64,000 nucleotides of DNA from Bacteroidales bacterium (lineage in GTDB: Bacteria > Bacteroidota > Bacteroidia > Bacteroidales > Muribaculaceae), in assembly GCA_014800245.1 (NCBI GenBank), contig JAAVGM010000014.1, positions 1-64,000 on the forward strand, written 5' to 3'. A program made the translations under genes and the position numbers. How positions within the stretch are numbered: the stretch's first letter is position 1; each line of letters begins with the position of its first letter. The notes beneath the pieces were generated by a model that saw nothing but the letters and a program-made list of their open reading frames with translations, did no database searches and was not told the DNA's origin. Below are positions 44,001-52,660 of this stretch, piece by piece.

Positions 44001-45560
44001 GTGGATCTCACCAACTCCCTCAAGGATGGCAAAGCCACTCTCTATGTGAAGGTGATTGATGAAACCAATGAGGGCCGTCAGCCCGTGGGCAAGCAGCGCA
44101 GATACCCCAACGGCGGTGGTGATATCAATTACACCTCCACTTCCGGTATCTGGCAGACCGTTTGGCTTGAGGCTGTGCCCCAGACCTACATCACAGATAT
44201 CCGCACCACTCCCGATATCGACAAAAGCACTCTTTCTTTCGAGGTGGCCCTCAAAGGCACTCCCGCCGGAAATGTGAAGGTTGAGGTGAAGGATGGCGAT
44301 AAGGTTGTGGCTGAAGAGAGCGTGCCCGCTGCCGCAAAGACAGAACTCACTCTCGATATCCCTAACGCCAAGCTCTGGAGCCCCACTACTCCTAACCTCT
44401 ACGACGTAACAGTGACATACACTGACGACAAAGATAACAAGGATGTTGTGGAAAGCTACGCAGCTCTCCGCAAAATCTCTCAGCAGAAAGATGAGAACGG
44501 CTATTGGAGACTCTATCTCAACAATAAGCCCGTATTCCAGTTCGGTCTGCTCGACCAGGGTTACTGGCCCGACGGTCTCCTCACTGCTCCTACCGATGAA
44601 GCTCTCCGCTACGACCTCGAAAAGACTAAGGAGTGGGGATTCAATATGGTGCGCAAGCATATGAAAGTGGAGCCCCAGCGCTGGTATCGTCATTGCGACG
44701 AACTCGGTCTGCTCGTTTGGCAGGATATGCCTTCTCAATTCACTACTGATGAGGGCGACTGGAACACCGGCGACTGGTATCGCGACCACACTTGCCGCAT
44801 TGATGCCACTATCGAGAAGAACTTCAAGAATGAATGGGAAGAGATCATCAACCAGCACTATTCTTACCCCTGTATCGTGGTTTGGACTCCGTTCAACGAG
44901 CGTTGGGGTCAGTTCAAGACCGCTGAAATGGTGGATTTCACACAGGCTCTCGACAATACACGTCTCGTGAACCCGGCTTCCGGTGGCAACCACTACAAGC
45001 TTGGTGAAGGCACATTCGTTGACCAGCACCACTACGGCCAGCCTATCGTGGTATATGAAGGAGTTGTAGATCCCACACGTCCTTACGTACTCGGCGAGTA
45101 TGGCGGTCTTGGTCGCAACACTCCCAACCACCGTTGGTATGAGCGCAACACTCAGACCTACAACACCTACAACAGCGAAAAGGCTATCACTGACGCTTAT
45201 GTAGAGCTCGCAGGCCAGATCAAGGATATCGCCAACGGTTATGAGAAAGATGGCAATAAGATCGCTTACGGCGCAGCTGTATATACTCAGACCACTGACG
45301 TTGAGACCGAGGTGAACGGCATTATGACCTACGACCGCGAGGTGATCAAGTTTGATGAGGATCGCATCCGCAAGGCTGCTGAGGAACTCACTAAGCTTTT
45401 CGGCAACGAAATCAACGGCGTTGCCAAACGCCCTTTCGGAAATGACACCGGTGCCAAGAAGTATTATGACATCACAGGGGTGAGTCATGATGCTCCGGTG
45501 TCTGGGATTAACATAATTGTCAACCCCGACGGAACTGTGACCAAAGTTTTGGTAAAATAA
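41028..45560 (+). CDS. Fusion of a glutaminase A-like protein (DUF4964/5127/4965/1793 type) with a GH2 glycoside hydrolase
   Basis: This 1510-aa secreted protein joins two enzymes. Residues about 25-845 match the glutaminase A-like family: LRLPSVPLLVNDPYFSIWSNYD at the start and EVWDMQYMKQNYKAYY, ESPLYLMYNPELQKGMI and CAAHDLGQYPLANGQ later. A beta-sandwich insertion (about 95-250, IYVRRTVKL to GGAYIDFGLYEN) resembles the modules of the mosaic proteins. Residues about 880-1450 are a GH2 enzyme with sugar-binding, Ig-like and TIM-barrel parts. The acid/base is Glu1291 in PFNERWG and the likely nucleophile Glu1357 in VLGEYGG. A short tail (YYDITGVSHDAPVSG) ends it. It starts the second PUL operon. 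Confidence 0.85.
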   Translation: MKNFRHCLTAFSLLIAGAGGLTMSAQTAEDFIPYKQTNLRLPSVPLLVNDPYFSIWSNYDALNAGPTRMWCEHEKAIEGILRVDGTSYRFMGIGQQNLLKPIAGMTLDGDMWKGKVNYDPQNGTNWAQQNFNDGAWKEETAAWGTPGEYPNVTNPWTGENKDIYVRRTVKLNPADLDKDLWIQFSHDDIFELYINGTQVIGTGETWKQGEQHQLTAEQKKLLKSGDNVIAAHCHNTAGGAYIDFGLYENIMEEGPAVLNAKQNNVDVLATSSYYNFTCGPVNIDLVFTAPMLIDDPDLISTPINFISYQVKSNDGKKHDVQFYLGTTPQLTVNEMNQPTVSTTEDHNGVKYAKAGSKDQNYLGRSGDMISIDWGYLYIPAVNGEVSVCPSEKAESYFVNTGKLPENSSTPLESTGRANMPTLCFVNDLGNISDYRNFMMIGYDEVWDMQYMKQNYKAYYARNGKTIFQAFDEFKKDYESLMKRCKDLDKMIYDDGLAAGNEKYAEQLSGVYRHAMAAHKLFQDKTGKMLYFSKENKSNGCVNTVDLTYPESPLYLMYNPELQKGMILSILDYALSEERKNAGCAAHDLGQYPLANGQVYGDTMPLEESANILLLCDAIVRITGDGEWLKPYRNVLTTWANYCRNNGQNPGNQLCTDDFKGPSEQNTNLSIKAILAVEAYANLIPYIGGNSRDIEKFHQYAKDMALIWESDARDGDHYRMEFHKPGSWSQKYNLAWDKMWGLNVFPKEVLDREINFYLGKQSHYGLPLDSRDQMTKSDWIMWTAAMAPDTDTFLEFSDKHYDYINETPSRIPLSDFYWADNGVSCNFSARSVIAGLWMKVLMDKYAPKAPAPGTTAWAPQGNHIKTRWAAEVDPNCPLPEYPRPIMERADWKNLNGLWDYTITDAGSLSPEFNGEKILVPFAIESSLSGVMKPLEPGKALWYKKEIEVPADWNGKKVILNFGAVDYDATVYANTISGRAQLAHHLGGNTSFSVDLTNSLKDGKATLYVKVIDETNEGRQPVGKQRRYPNGGGDINYTSTSGIWQTVWLEAVPQTYITDIRTTPDIDKSTLSFEVALKGTPAGNVKVEVKDGDKVVAEESVPAAAKTELTLDIPNAKLWSPTTPNLYDVTVTYTDDKDNKDVVESYAALRKISQQKDENGYWRLYLNNKPVFQFGLLDQGYWPDGLLTAPTDEALRYDLEKTKEWGFNMVRKHMKVEPQRWYRHCDELGLLVWQDMPSQFTTDEGDWNTGDWYRDHTCRIDATIEKNFKNEWEEIINQHYSYPCIVVWTPFNERWGQFKTAEMVDFTQALDNTRLVNPASGGNHYKLGEGTFVDQHHYGQPIVVYEGVVDPTRPYVLGEYGGLGRNTPNHRWYERNTQTYNTYNSEKAITDAYVELAGQIKDIANGYEKDGNKIAYGAAVYTQTTDVETEVNGIMTYDREVIKFDEDRIRKAAEELTKLFGNEINGVAKRPFGNDTGAKKYYDITGVSHDAPVSGINIIVNPDGTVTKVLVK

Positions 45561-45571
45561 AACCTATAGCT

Positions 45572-46537
45572 ATGAATAAATTAATCATAGCCTCTGCATT
45601 GATCGGCGCTTGTGGACTCTCCATGAGCGCCGCCAATCCAATTGTGGAAGGGTGGTATGCCGACCCGGAGGCTATTATCTACGACAACACCTATTGGGTG
45701 TATCCCACAAGGAGTCTCCCCTATGAGGAGCAGGTTGCGCTCGACGCTTTCTCTTCTCCCGACCTCTTCCATTGGACCAAGCATGAGGCCGTGCTCGACA
45801 CAAATGCCGTGAAATGGGCCACTAAATGTCTCTGGGCTCCCGCTGCCATCAGCAAGGATGGAAAGTATTATCTTTTCTTCGGCGCGAATGATGTGCATGA
45901 AGGGGAAATCGGAGGGATCGGCGTGGCTGTGGCCGACCGTCCCGAGGGTCCTTACAAAGACCTTATCGGCAAGCCCCTCATCAATGATATCGTGAATGGC
46001 GCTCAGCCTATCGATCAGTTTGTGTTCCGCGACGATGATGGTTCGTACTATATGTACTATGGCGGATGGGGACATTGCAACATCGTCAAGCTGAAAGATG
46101 ATTTCACCGGTATCGTCCCTTTCCCCGACGGCGAAATGTATAAGGAGGTGACTCCGAAAGATTATGTCGAGGGTCCATTCATGTTCAAGCGCGACGGAAA
46201 GTATTATTTCATGTGGAGCCAGGGAGGATGGACAGGCCCGGATTATTGTGTGGCCTATTCTATATCAGATTCCCCTTTCGGTCCGTTTAATAATCAAGGG
46301 AAGATTCTGCAACGCGATGAGATGATAGGCACAGGAGCCGGACACCACTCCGTGATCCATATCCCCGGAACGGATGATTACTACATGGTGTATCATCGTC
46401 ATCCTATCGGTGCCACCGACGGAAACAATCGCGTGACATGCATCGACCGCATGTATTTCGATTCTGAAGGGAATATCCTCCCCGTGAGAATGACCTTCGA
46501 TGGAGTTGAACCCCGCACATTAACCTCAAAAAAATAA
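45572..46537 (+). CDS. GH43 family glycoside hydrolase
   Basis: This 321-aa secreted protein (signal ending LSMSAA) is a compact five-bladed propeller with all three GH43 catalytic positions visible. They are Asp in YADPEAI (base), Asp in PIDQFVFRDDDG (pKa modulator) and Glu in YVEGPFMFKRDGKYYF (acid). The fold acts on alpha-L-arabinofuranosides, beta-xylosides and some other furanosides or pyranosides. It starts 11 bp after the glutaminase-GH2 gene and 5 bp before the GH92 gene. It therefore works with alpha-mannosidases, probably by removing side chains. Confidence 0.88.
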   Translation: MNKLIIASALIGACGLSMSAANPIVEGWYADPEAIIYDNTYWVYPTRSLPYEEQVALDAFSSPDLFHWTKHEAVLDTNAVKWATKCLWAPAAISKDGKYYLFFGANDVHEGEIGGIGVAVADRPEGPYKDLIGKPLINDIVNGAQPIDQFVFRDDDGSYYMYYGGWGHCNIVKLKDDFTGIVPFPDGEMYKEVTPKDYVEGPFMFKRDGKYYFMWSQGGWTGPDYCVAYSISDSPFGPFNNQGKILQRDEMIGTGAGHHSVIHIPGTDDYYMVYHRHPIGATDGNNRVTCIDRMYFDSEGNILPVRMTFDGVEPRTLTSKK

Positions 46538-46542
46538 TTCTA

Positions 46543-48864
46543 ATGACTAACCCGATTCATAAACATCTTTACGCAGCAGGAGTATTCACTCTTATGGCTG
46601 CTTCCGCTCTCTCCGCATCGGCAAAGATGCCGAAAAATCCGGTTGACTACGTTAGCACCCTCGTAGGCACGCAGTCGAAACATTCACTTTCTACGGGTAA
46701 CACCTATCCCGCTGTGGCAATGCCCTGGGGTATGAACTTCTGGACTCCCCAGACCGGCAAAATGGGCGATGGCTGGGCCTACACCTATGATGCCGACAAA
46801 ATCCGCGGCTTCAAGCAGACTCATCAGCCATCTCCTTGGATCAACGACTATGGCCAGTTTGCTATCATGCCTGTTACCGGACGCCCCATCTTCAATGAGG
46901 ATGAACGCGCAAGCTGGTTCTCTCACAAAGCTGAGGTTGCCACTCCTTATTATTATAGAACATATCTCGCCGATTTCGATGTAGTGACCGAAATCACTCC
47001 TACCGACCGCGCTGCAATCATGCGTTTCACTTTCCCCGAAACCGACGACGCTTATATTGTGGTTGACGCTTTCGACAATGGTTCGAGCGTGACTATCGAT
47101 CCGGCAAACCGCCGTATCACAGGATACACCACCAAGAATAATGGCGGCGTGCCTGAGAATTTCAAGAATTATTTCGTTATCGAGTTCGACCGCCCATTTA
47201 CTTACACGGCTTCCGTTGACAACGGCAACATCAATGCCTCCTCTCTTTCCGCTACCGGAAACCATGCCGGAGGCATCGTGGGCTTCAACACTAAGCGCGG
47301 CGATCAGGTGAATGCCCGCGTGGCTTCATCTTTCATCAGCCCCGAGCAGGCAATCCTCAATCTCAATGAGCTTGGCAAGGATGATTTCGAGGCTGTGAAG
47401 ACTAAAGGCGAAAAGCGTTGGAACGATGTGCTCGGTGCTATCGAAATCGAGGATGAGGATATCGACAACAAGCGCACTTTCTATTCTTCTCTCTATCGCG
47501 CTGTGCTCTTCCCCCGCTCTTTCTATGAAATCGATGCTCAGGGAAATCCTGTTCACTACAGCCCCTATAATGGAGAAGTGCTTCCCGGATATATGTTCAC
47601 AGACACCGGTTTCTGGGATACTTTCCGTTCCCTCTTCCCCTTGCTCAACCTTATGTATCCCTCAATGAACGAGAAGATGCAGGCAGGTCTTGCGAATGCT
47701 TATAAGGAGAGCGGTTTCCTTCCCGAATGGGCGAGCCCCGGTCATAGAGGCTGCATGGTGGGCAATAACTCCGCATCTGTTGTGGCCGACGCTTATCTCA
47801 AAGGTGTTGACAGCGGCGACATCGAAACCCTCTGGGAGGCTGTGAAACATGGCACCACTGCCGTGCATCCCGACGTTCCCTCTACCGGCCGTCTCGGTCA
47901 TGAGTATTACAACACTCTCGGATATGTGCCCTACGATGCAGGTATCAATGAGAATGCTGCCCGCACTCTCGAATATGCCTACGACGACTGGTGCATATAT
48001 CAGCTCGGCAAGAAACTTGGCAAGAAGGATAAAGAACTCGCTCCTTTCAAGAAGCGCGCATTGAACTATAAGAATCTCTATGATCCTTCTCATAAGCTCA
48101 TGAGAGGAAAGAACAAGGATGGCAAATTCCAGGAGCCGTTCAATCCGCTCAAATGGGGCGACGCTTTCACTGAAGGAAACTCTTGGCACTACACTTGGAG
48201 TGTGTTCCACGATCCTCAGGGTCTTATCGATCTTATGGGCGGCGATGCAGAGTTTAACACCATGCTCGACTCTGTGTTCATCCTTCCTCCCGTATTCGAC
48301 GACAGCTATTATGGCAGCGTGATCCATGAGATCCGCGAAATGCAGATCATGAACATGGGTAACTACGCTCATGGCAACCAGCCTATCCAGCATATGGTGT
48401 ATCTCTACGACTGGTCGGGCGAGCCTTGGAAGACTCAGCATTGGGCACGCGAAGTGATGGATCGAATGTATAACGCCAACCCTGATGGCTATTGCGGCGA
48501 TGAGGACAACGGTCAGACCTCCGCGTGGTATGTATTCTCTGCTCTCGGTTTCTATCCCGTTTGCCCCGGCAGCGGCGAGTATGCCCTTGGCGCTCCTCTC
48601 TTCAAGAAAGCCACAATCAATCTTGAGAATGGCAAGAAGGTGCAGATCAATGCTCCCGCCAACAGCGACAAGAACCGTTATGTAAATTCTCTCAACGCCA
48701 ATGGCAAGGCTTACGATGTGAACTATCTCAACCATGATATGCTCACCAATGGCGCTGTGCTCGATTTCAATATGACTGCCGAGCCTAACAAATCAAGAGG
48801 CGCTTCCAAGGAGGCTGCTCCCTATTCATTCTCTAACGAACTCAAGAACTCAAAGAAGAAATGA
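46543..48864 (+). CDS. GH92 family alpha-mannosidase
   Basis: This 773-aa secreted enzyme (signal ending LSASAK) has the GH92 two-domain layout. The N-terminal beta-sandwich contains [28 protein letters not shown]. The (alpha/alpha)6 domain contains [46 protein letters not shown] and [31 protein letters not shown]92 enzymes are calcium-dependent exo-alpha-mannosidases acting mainly on alpha-1,2 (also 1,3, 1,4 or 1,6) linkages. The family's usual GNEPSHH is here GNQPIQH, and GxPGDED is GYCGDED, so specificity may differ. The gene overlaps the GH125 gene by 4 bp (ATGA). Confidence 0.92.
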   Translation: MTNPIHKHLYAAGVFTLMAASALSASAKMPKNPVDYVSTLVGTQSKHSLSTGNTYPAVAMPWGMNFWTPQTGKMGDGWAYTYDADKIRGFKQTHQPSPWINDYGQFAIMPVTGRPIFNEDERASWFSHKAEVATPYYYRTYLADFDVVTEITPTDRAAIMRFTFPETDDAYIVVDAFDNGSSVTIDPANRRITGYTTKNNGGVPENFKNYFVIEFDRPFTYTASVDNGNINASSLSATGNHAGGIVGFNTKRGDQVNARVASSFISPEQAILNLNELGKDDFEAVKTKGEKRWNDVLGAIEIEDEDIDNKRTFYSSLYRAVLFPRSFYEIDAQGNPVHYSPYNGEVLPGYMFTDTGFWDTFRSLFPLLNLMYPSMNEKMQAGLANAYKESGFLPEWASPGHRGCMVGNNSASVVADAYLKGVDSGDIETLWEAVKHGTTAVHPDVPSTGRLGHEYYNTLGYVPYDAGINENAARTLEYAYDDWCIYQLGKKLGKKDKELAPFKKRALNYKNLYDPSHKLMRGKNKDGKFQEPFNPLKWGDAFTEGNSWHYTWSVFHDPQGLIDLMGGDAEFNTMLDSVFILPPVFDDSYYGSVIHEIREMQIMNMGNYAHGNQPIQHMVYLYDWSGEPWKTQHWAREVMDRMYNANPDGYCGDEDNGQTSAWYVFSALGFYPVCPGSGEYALGAPLFKKATINLENGKKVQINAPANSDKNRYVNSLNANGKAYDVNYLNHDMLTNGAVLDFNMTAEPNKSRGASKEAAPYSFSNELKNSKKK

Positions 48865-50300
48865 GAAACCTATATATTTCATTGTTCATAGCAGGCGTGG
48901 GGCTTTCAATCCCCGCTGCCTCCTATGCGAAGGAGGTCTGCCCGGCTGATGCCACGGCTTACACTGTAACCAATCGTCCTGCCGTGGGCGAGCGTCTTTT
49001 CAAATCAAAAGCCGTTGACAAGAAAATCGAAGAGGCCAAGAAGCAGATCAAGAATCAGAAATTGGCGTGGATGTTCGAAAACTGTTTCCCTAACACTATC
49101 GACACAACCGTGCATTATCGTCTTGATGAGAATGGCAAGCCCGACACTTTCGTCTATACAGGCGATATCCACGCTATGTGGCTCCGCGATTCAGGAGCGC
49201 AGGTGTGGCCCTATGTTCAGTTTGCCAATTCCGATCCCGAATTGAAGAAGATGCTTGAAGGCGTGATCCGCCGTCAGCTCAAATGTATCCTCATCGATCC
49301 CTATGCCAACGCTTTCAATGACGGCCCCACAGGCGGCGAATGGATGACCGACCTCACAGACATGAAGCCTGATGTGCATGAGCGCAAATGGGAGATCGAT
49401 TCTCTCTGCTATCCTATCCGTTTGGCTTATGAATATTGGAAAGTTACCGGCGATGATTCAATCTTCGACGATCAGTGGATCTCCGCTATGGAGACCATCC
49501 TCGCCACTTTCAAGGAGCAGCAACGCAAGAATGGTGTGGGAAGCTATAAGTTCCAGCGCAAGACTGAGCGCGCACTCGACACTCTCAACAATGACGGTCT
49601 CGGAGCGCCCGTGAAACCCTGCGGTCTTATCGTTTCCTCCTTCCGCCCCTCGGATGATGCCACAACCCTTCAGTTCCTGGTTCCTTCCAATTTCTTCGCT
49701 GTTTCGGTATTGAACAAGGCGGCTGAAATTCTCAACACTGTCAACAAGCGTGCCGACCTCAGCAAGGAATGCACCGATTTGGCAAAAGAGGTGCAGGATG
49801 CGTTGAAGAAGAATGCAGTGGTGAATCATCCCAAGTATGGCCCGGTCTATGCTTTCGAGGTGGATGGTTTCGGCAATGCTTACCTTATGGATGATTCCAA
49901 CGCGCCGAGCCTTCTCTCTCTCCCCTATCTCTGCGATGTTGACGTGAACGATCCGATCTATCAGAACACTCGCCGCTTCGTATGGAGCGACAGCAATCCC
50001 TACTTCTTCAAAGGGGAGGCCGGCGAAGGTATCGGAGGCCCGCATATCGGCTACGATATGGTATGGCCTATGAGTATCATGATGAAGGCTTTCACAAGCA
50101 CCGACGACAAGGAGATTCAGGATTGCCTCCGTATGCTCCTCGCCACTGATGCAGAGACCGGATTCATGCACGAGTCGTTCAATAAGGATGATGCCAAGAA
50201 TTTCACCCGCGCATGGTTTGCTTGGCAGAACACTCTCTTCGGTGAACTCATCGTCAAACTCATGAATGAAGGGAAGACAGAATTATTAAACACACTATAA
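48861..50300 (+). CDS. GH125 family exo-alpha-1,6-mannosidase
   Basis: This 479-aa secreted enzyme has the GH125 signatures [23 protein letters not shown] near residue 95, [30 protein letters not shown] near 150, [18 protein letters not shown] near 264, [16 protein letters not shown] near 390 and [26 protein letters not shown] near the end. The family is an inverting exo-alpha-1,6-mannosidase, which suits removal of backbone mannose after GH92 has cleared side chains. Start and upstream stop overlap (ATGA), so synthesis is coupled with GH92. One base separates it from the next gene. Confidence 0.92.
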   Translation: MRNLYISLFIAGVGLSIPAASYAKEVCPADATAYTVTNRPAVGERLFKSKAVDKKIEEAKKQIKNQKLAWMFENCFPNTIDTTVHYRLDENGKPDTFVYTGDIHAMWLRDSGAQVWPYVQFANSDPELKKMLEGVIRRQLKCILIDPYANAFNDGPTGGEWMTDLTDMKPDVHERKWEIDSLCYPIRLAYEYWKVTGDDSIFDDQWISAMETILATFKEQQRKNGVGSYKFQRKTERALDTLNNDGLGAPVKPCGLIVSSFRPSDDATTLQFLVPSNFFAVSVLNKAAEILNTVNKRADLSKECTDLAKEVQDALKKNAVVNHPKYGPVYAFEVDGFGNAYLMDDSNAPSLLSLPYLCDVDVNDPIYQNTRRFVWSDSNPYFFKGEAGEGIGGPHIGYDMVWPMSIMMKAFTSTDDKEIQDCLRMLLATDAETGFMHESFNKDDAKNFTRAWFAWQNTLFGELIVKLMNEGKTELLNTL

Positions 50301-50301
50301 A

Positions 50302-52503
50302 ATGACCTTGCTAACTAATCGAAAGGTAAAAGTTGTTAAGGGTTCAATGGTAGCCGGCAGCCTTGCGCTGTTGGCTGCCTTTTCTTTTTCGGCTTTTGCA
50401 GATGATGTGAAGACCACAATGCAGACAGGCCGCGGATGGCGTCCGTCGATCGATACAAGATGCGATGCAGTGATGGTCTATGGAATAGGTGGCAACCCGA
50501 GCGACCGCAGCAGTAACAACAGTTTCGAACAGCGTGTGAAGAGCTGGGCAGATCATGGATATAAAATCCATTACATGACCGGCATCGCATGGGGCGAATA
50601 TAAGGATTACTTCACAGGCCAATGGGATGGCAAGCCTCACCTCGACGAAGGGCAGGTGACAATGCATGGCGACACCATCTGGCATGGTCATCTTGTGCCT
50701 TATATCGTGCCCTCAATGAATTTCCTCGAATATATGAAGGAGAATCATGTGAAGCGCGCAATTGACGCCGGAGCAGAGGCTATATTCATGGAAGAACCGG
50801 AGTTTTGGGCGCGTTCGGGCTATAGCGATGCTTTCAAAAAGGAATGGAAAGAATATTATGGCACAGATTGGCGTCCGCAGCATGAATCGCCCGAGGCAAC
50901 CTATCTCGCAAACAAACTGAAATATCATCTCTACTATCGTGCTCTCAACGAAGTGTTCACTTATGCAAAGGAATATGGAAAGAGCATAGGGAAAGATATC
51001 AAATGTTATGTCCCGACTCATTCACTTGTGAATTATTCGCAATGGCAGATTGTGAGCCCGGAGGCAAGCCTGGCGTCGCTCCCTTGTGTGGATGGATATA
51101 TCGCACAGGTATGGACCGGAACTTCCCGCGAGCCGAATTTCTATAACGGCAAATATAAGGAGCGCACTTTCGAGACCGCAATGCTCGAATATGGGTCGAT
51201 GGCCTCAATGACCGCCCCGACCGGAAGAAAGATGTTCTTCCTCACCGACCCTATCGAGGACCGTGCAAAGGATTGGGACGACTACAAACGCAATTATCAG
51301 GCCACCTTCACCGCTCAGCTCCTCTATCCGGAGGTGGACGCTTTTGAAGTGATGCCCTGGCCCGAACGCATCTATGAAGGACGTTACAGAGTGTCGGCTA
51401 ATTCGGATGAGCGTGCACGTATTCCGAGATTCTATTCCACACAGATGCAGATAATGGTCAATTCCCTCAATAAGATGCCGAAGACGGATTCAAAGTTGTC
51501 GGGAAGCGATGGCATAGGGGTATTGATGGCAAACTCTTTGATGTTCCAGCGTTTCCCCGAGCATGATGGTTATTCGGATCCTCAGCTTGCCAATTTCTAT
51601 GGGATGGCTCTCCCCTTGCTTAAGAGAGGTGTGCCTGTGAAGACTGTCCACATGGAGAATCTATCATTTCCTGAGACACTTTCAGGGATAAAGGTTCTTT
51701 CCATGACCTATTCCAATATGAAGCCTCTCGATCCGCAAGCTCATACATATCTGGCAGAATGGGTGAAGAATGGAGGAAACCTCATATTCAATGGCTCTGA
51801 CCTTGATCCGTTCCAGAATATCGAGGAATGGTGGTCAACCGGCGATAATCATTTCACTGCTCCCTCCCAGCATCTGTTCACGCTCCTCGGCCTGGATCCG
51901 AATGCGAAAGACGGACAGTATAAGGTAGGGAAAGGCACAGTGAGCATCATCCGTAAAGACCCGAAGGAATATATCATGAATGAGGGAGGCGAAGCTCCTT
52001 ATCTCTCAGAGGTGGAGGCTCTTTATGCCGACAAGGGTGCAAAGCTCGAATATAAGAATGATTTTGTGCTCGACCGCGGTCCCTATACATTGATGGCTGT
52101 AGTGGATGAAAGCATTTCTGATAAGCCTCTCCAAAGAAAAGGATCATTCATAGATCTTTTCGATCCGACATTGCCGGTGAAGAATGAAATCATTGTGAAT
52201 CCCGGTCAGCAGGCATTGGTGATTGATCTCGCCAAGGTGGCAGATAAGAAGCGCCCGCAGGTGCTTGCAGCCTCTTTCCGCGAAGATCAGGAGAAAAGCT
52301 CCAAGAAATCCTATTCTTTCGTGGCAAAGAGCCCGGAAAACACTAACGGCATATCCCGCGTGCTTCTTCCAAAGATGCCTAAGCAGGTGCTCATCGATGG
52401 AAAGGATAGCATAAATCCCTCAAAATGGGATAATGCATCCAAAACCTATCTGGTGGAGTTTGAAAACAGTCCGGAAGGAGTAAACGTGGAATTTATCTGG
52501 TAA
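50302..52503 (+). CDS. GH42/clan-A-like secreted enzyme of unassigned family
   Basis: This 733-aa protein has a signal peptide (an internal Met16 could also start it). The layout recalls GH42-like enzymes: a TIM-barrel-like part (about 45-380), a trimerisation/glutamine-amidotransferase-like domain (about 395-520: GIKVLSMTYSNMKPLDPQAHTYL, WVKNGGNLIFNGSD) and C-terminal beta domains. Glutamates in AIFMEEPEFW (164, 165, 167) and in the TFETAMLEYG region (291, 296) or PWPERIYEG are candidate catalytic residues. I cannot place it in a named GH family. It is the last gene of the GH2-GH43-GH92-GH125 operon, so it probably acts on the same glycan. Confidence 0.6.
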   Translation: MTLLTNRKVKVVKGSMVAGSLALLAAFSFSAFADDVKTTMQTGRGWRPSIDTRCDAVMVYGIGGNPSDRSSNNSFEQRVKSWADHGYKIHYMTGIAWGEYKDYFTGQWDGKPHLDEGQVTMHGDTIWHGHLVPYIVPSMNFLEYMKENHVKRAIDAGAEAIFMEEPEFWARSGYSDAFKKEWKEYYGTDWRPQHESPEATYLANKLKYHLYYRALNEVFTYAKEYGKSIGKDIKCYVPTHSLVNYSQWQIVSPEASLASLPCVDGYIAQVWTGTSREPNFYNGKYKERTFETAMLEYGSMASMTAPTGRKMFFLTDPIEDRAKDWDDYKRNYQATFTAQLLYPEVDAFEVMPWPERIYEGRYRVSANSDERARIPRFYSTQMQIMVNSLNKMPKTDSKLSGSDGIGVLMANSLMFQRFPEHDGYSDPQLANFYGMALPLLKRGVPVKTVHMENLSFPETLSGIKVLSMTYSNMKPLDPQAHTYLAEWVKNGGNLIFNGSDLDPFQNIEEWWSTGDNHFTAPSQHLFTLLGLDPNAKDGQYKVGKGTVSIIRKDPKEYIMNEGGEAPYLSEVEALYADKGAKLEYKNDFVLDRGPYTLMAVVDESISDKPLQRKGSFIDLFDPTLPVKNEIIVNPGQQALVIDLAKVADKKRPQVLAASFREDQEKSSKKSYSFVAKSPENTNGISRVLLPKMPKQVLIDGKDSINPSKWDNASKTYLVEFENSPEGVNVEFIW

Positions 52504-52557
52504 TAGAATCCTAAAAATCCATTTTTTTAGGGGATAAAAAAATCTAAAAAGTGAAAA

Positions 52558-52622
52558 ATAACTATTCTAACTGCATATTATGTGATTTTATTTCCATATT
52601 GCGGATAGAATAGTTATCTTTG
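52558..52622 (+). promoter_or_regulatory. Promoter of the ROK/manA/galK operon with a 12-bp inverted repeat
   Basis: ATAACTATTCTA (52558-52569) and TAGAATAGTTAT (52606-52617) are perfect inverted copies separated by 36 nt. The right copy overlaps the -7 box TATCTTTG (52615-52622), which lies 38 nt before the ATG. A repressor bound to both arms would block the promoter; the arms could also form a hairpin in DNA. Confidence 0.6.
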
Positions 52623-52660
52623 CATAGAAAAAGTGTATAAACCTGACAAGAATTTATAAA

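Noticed and set aside
43899-45488. Second long minus-strand ORF (529 aa) opposite the GH2 part
   Set aside because: It is an antisense shadow; both GH2 catalytic motifs are encoded on the plus strand in the same place.
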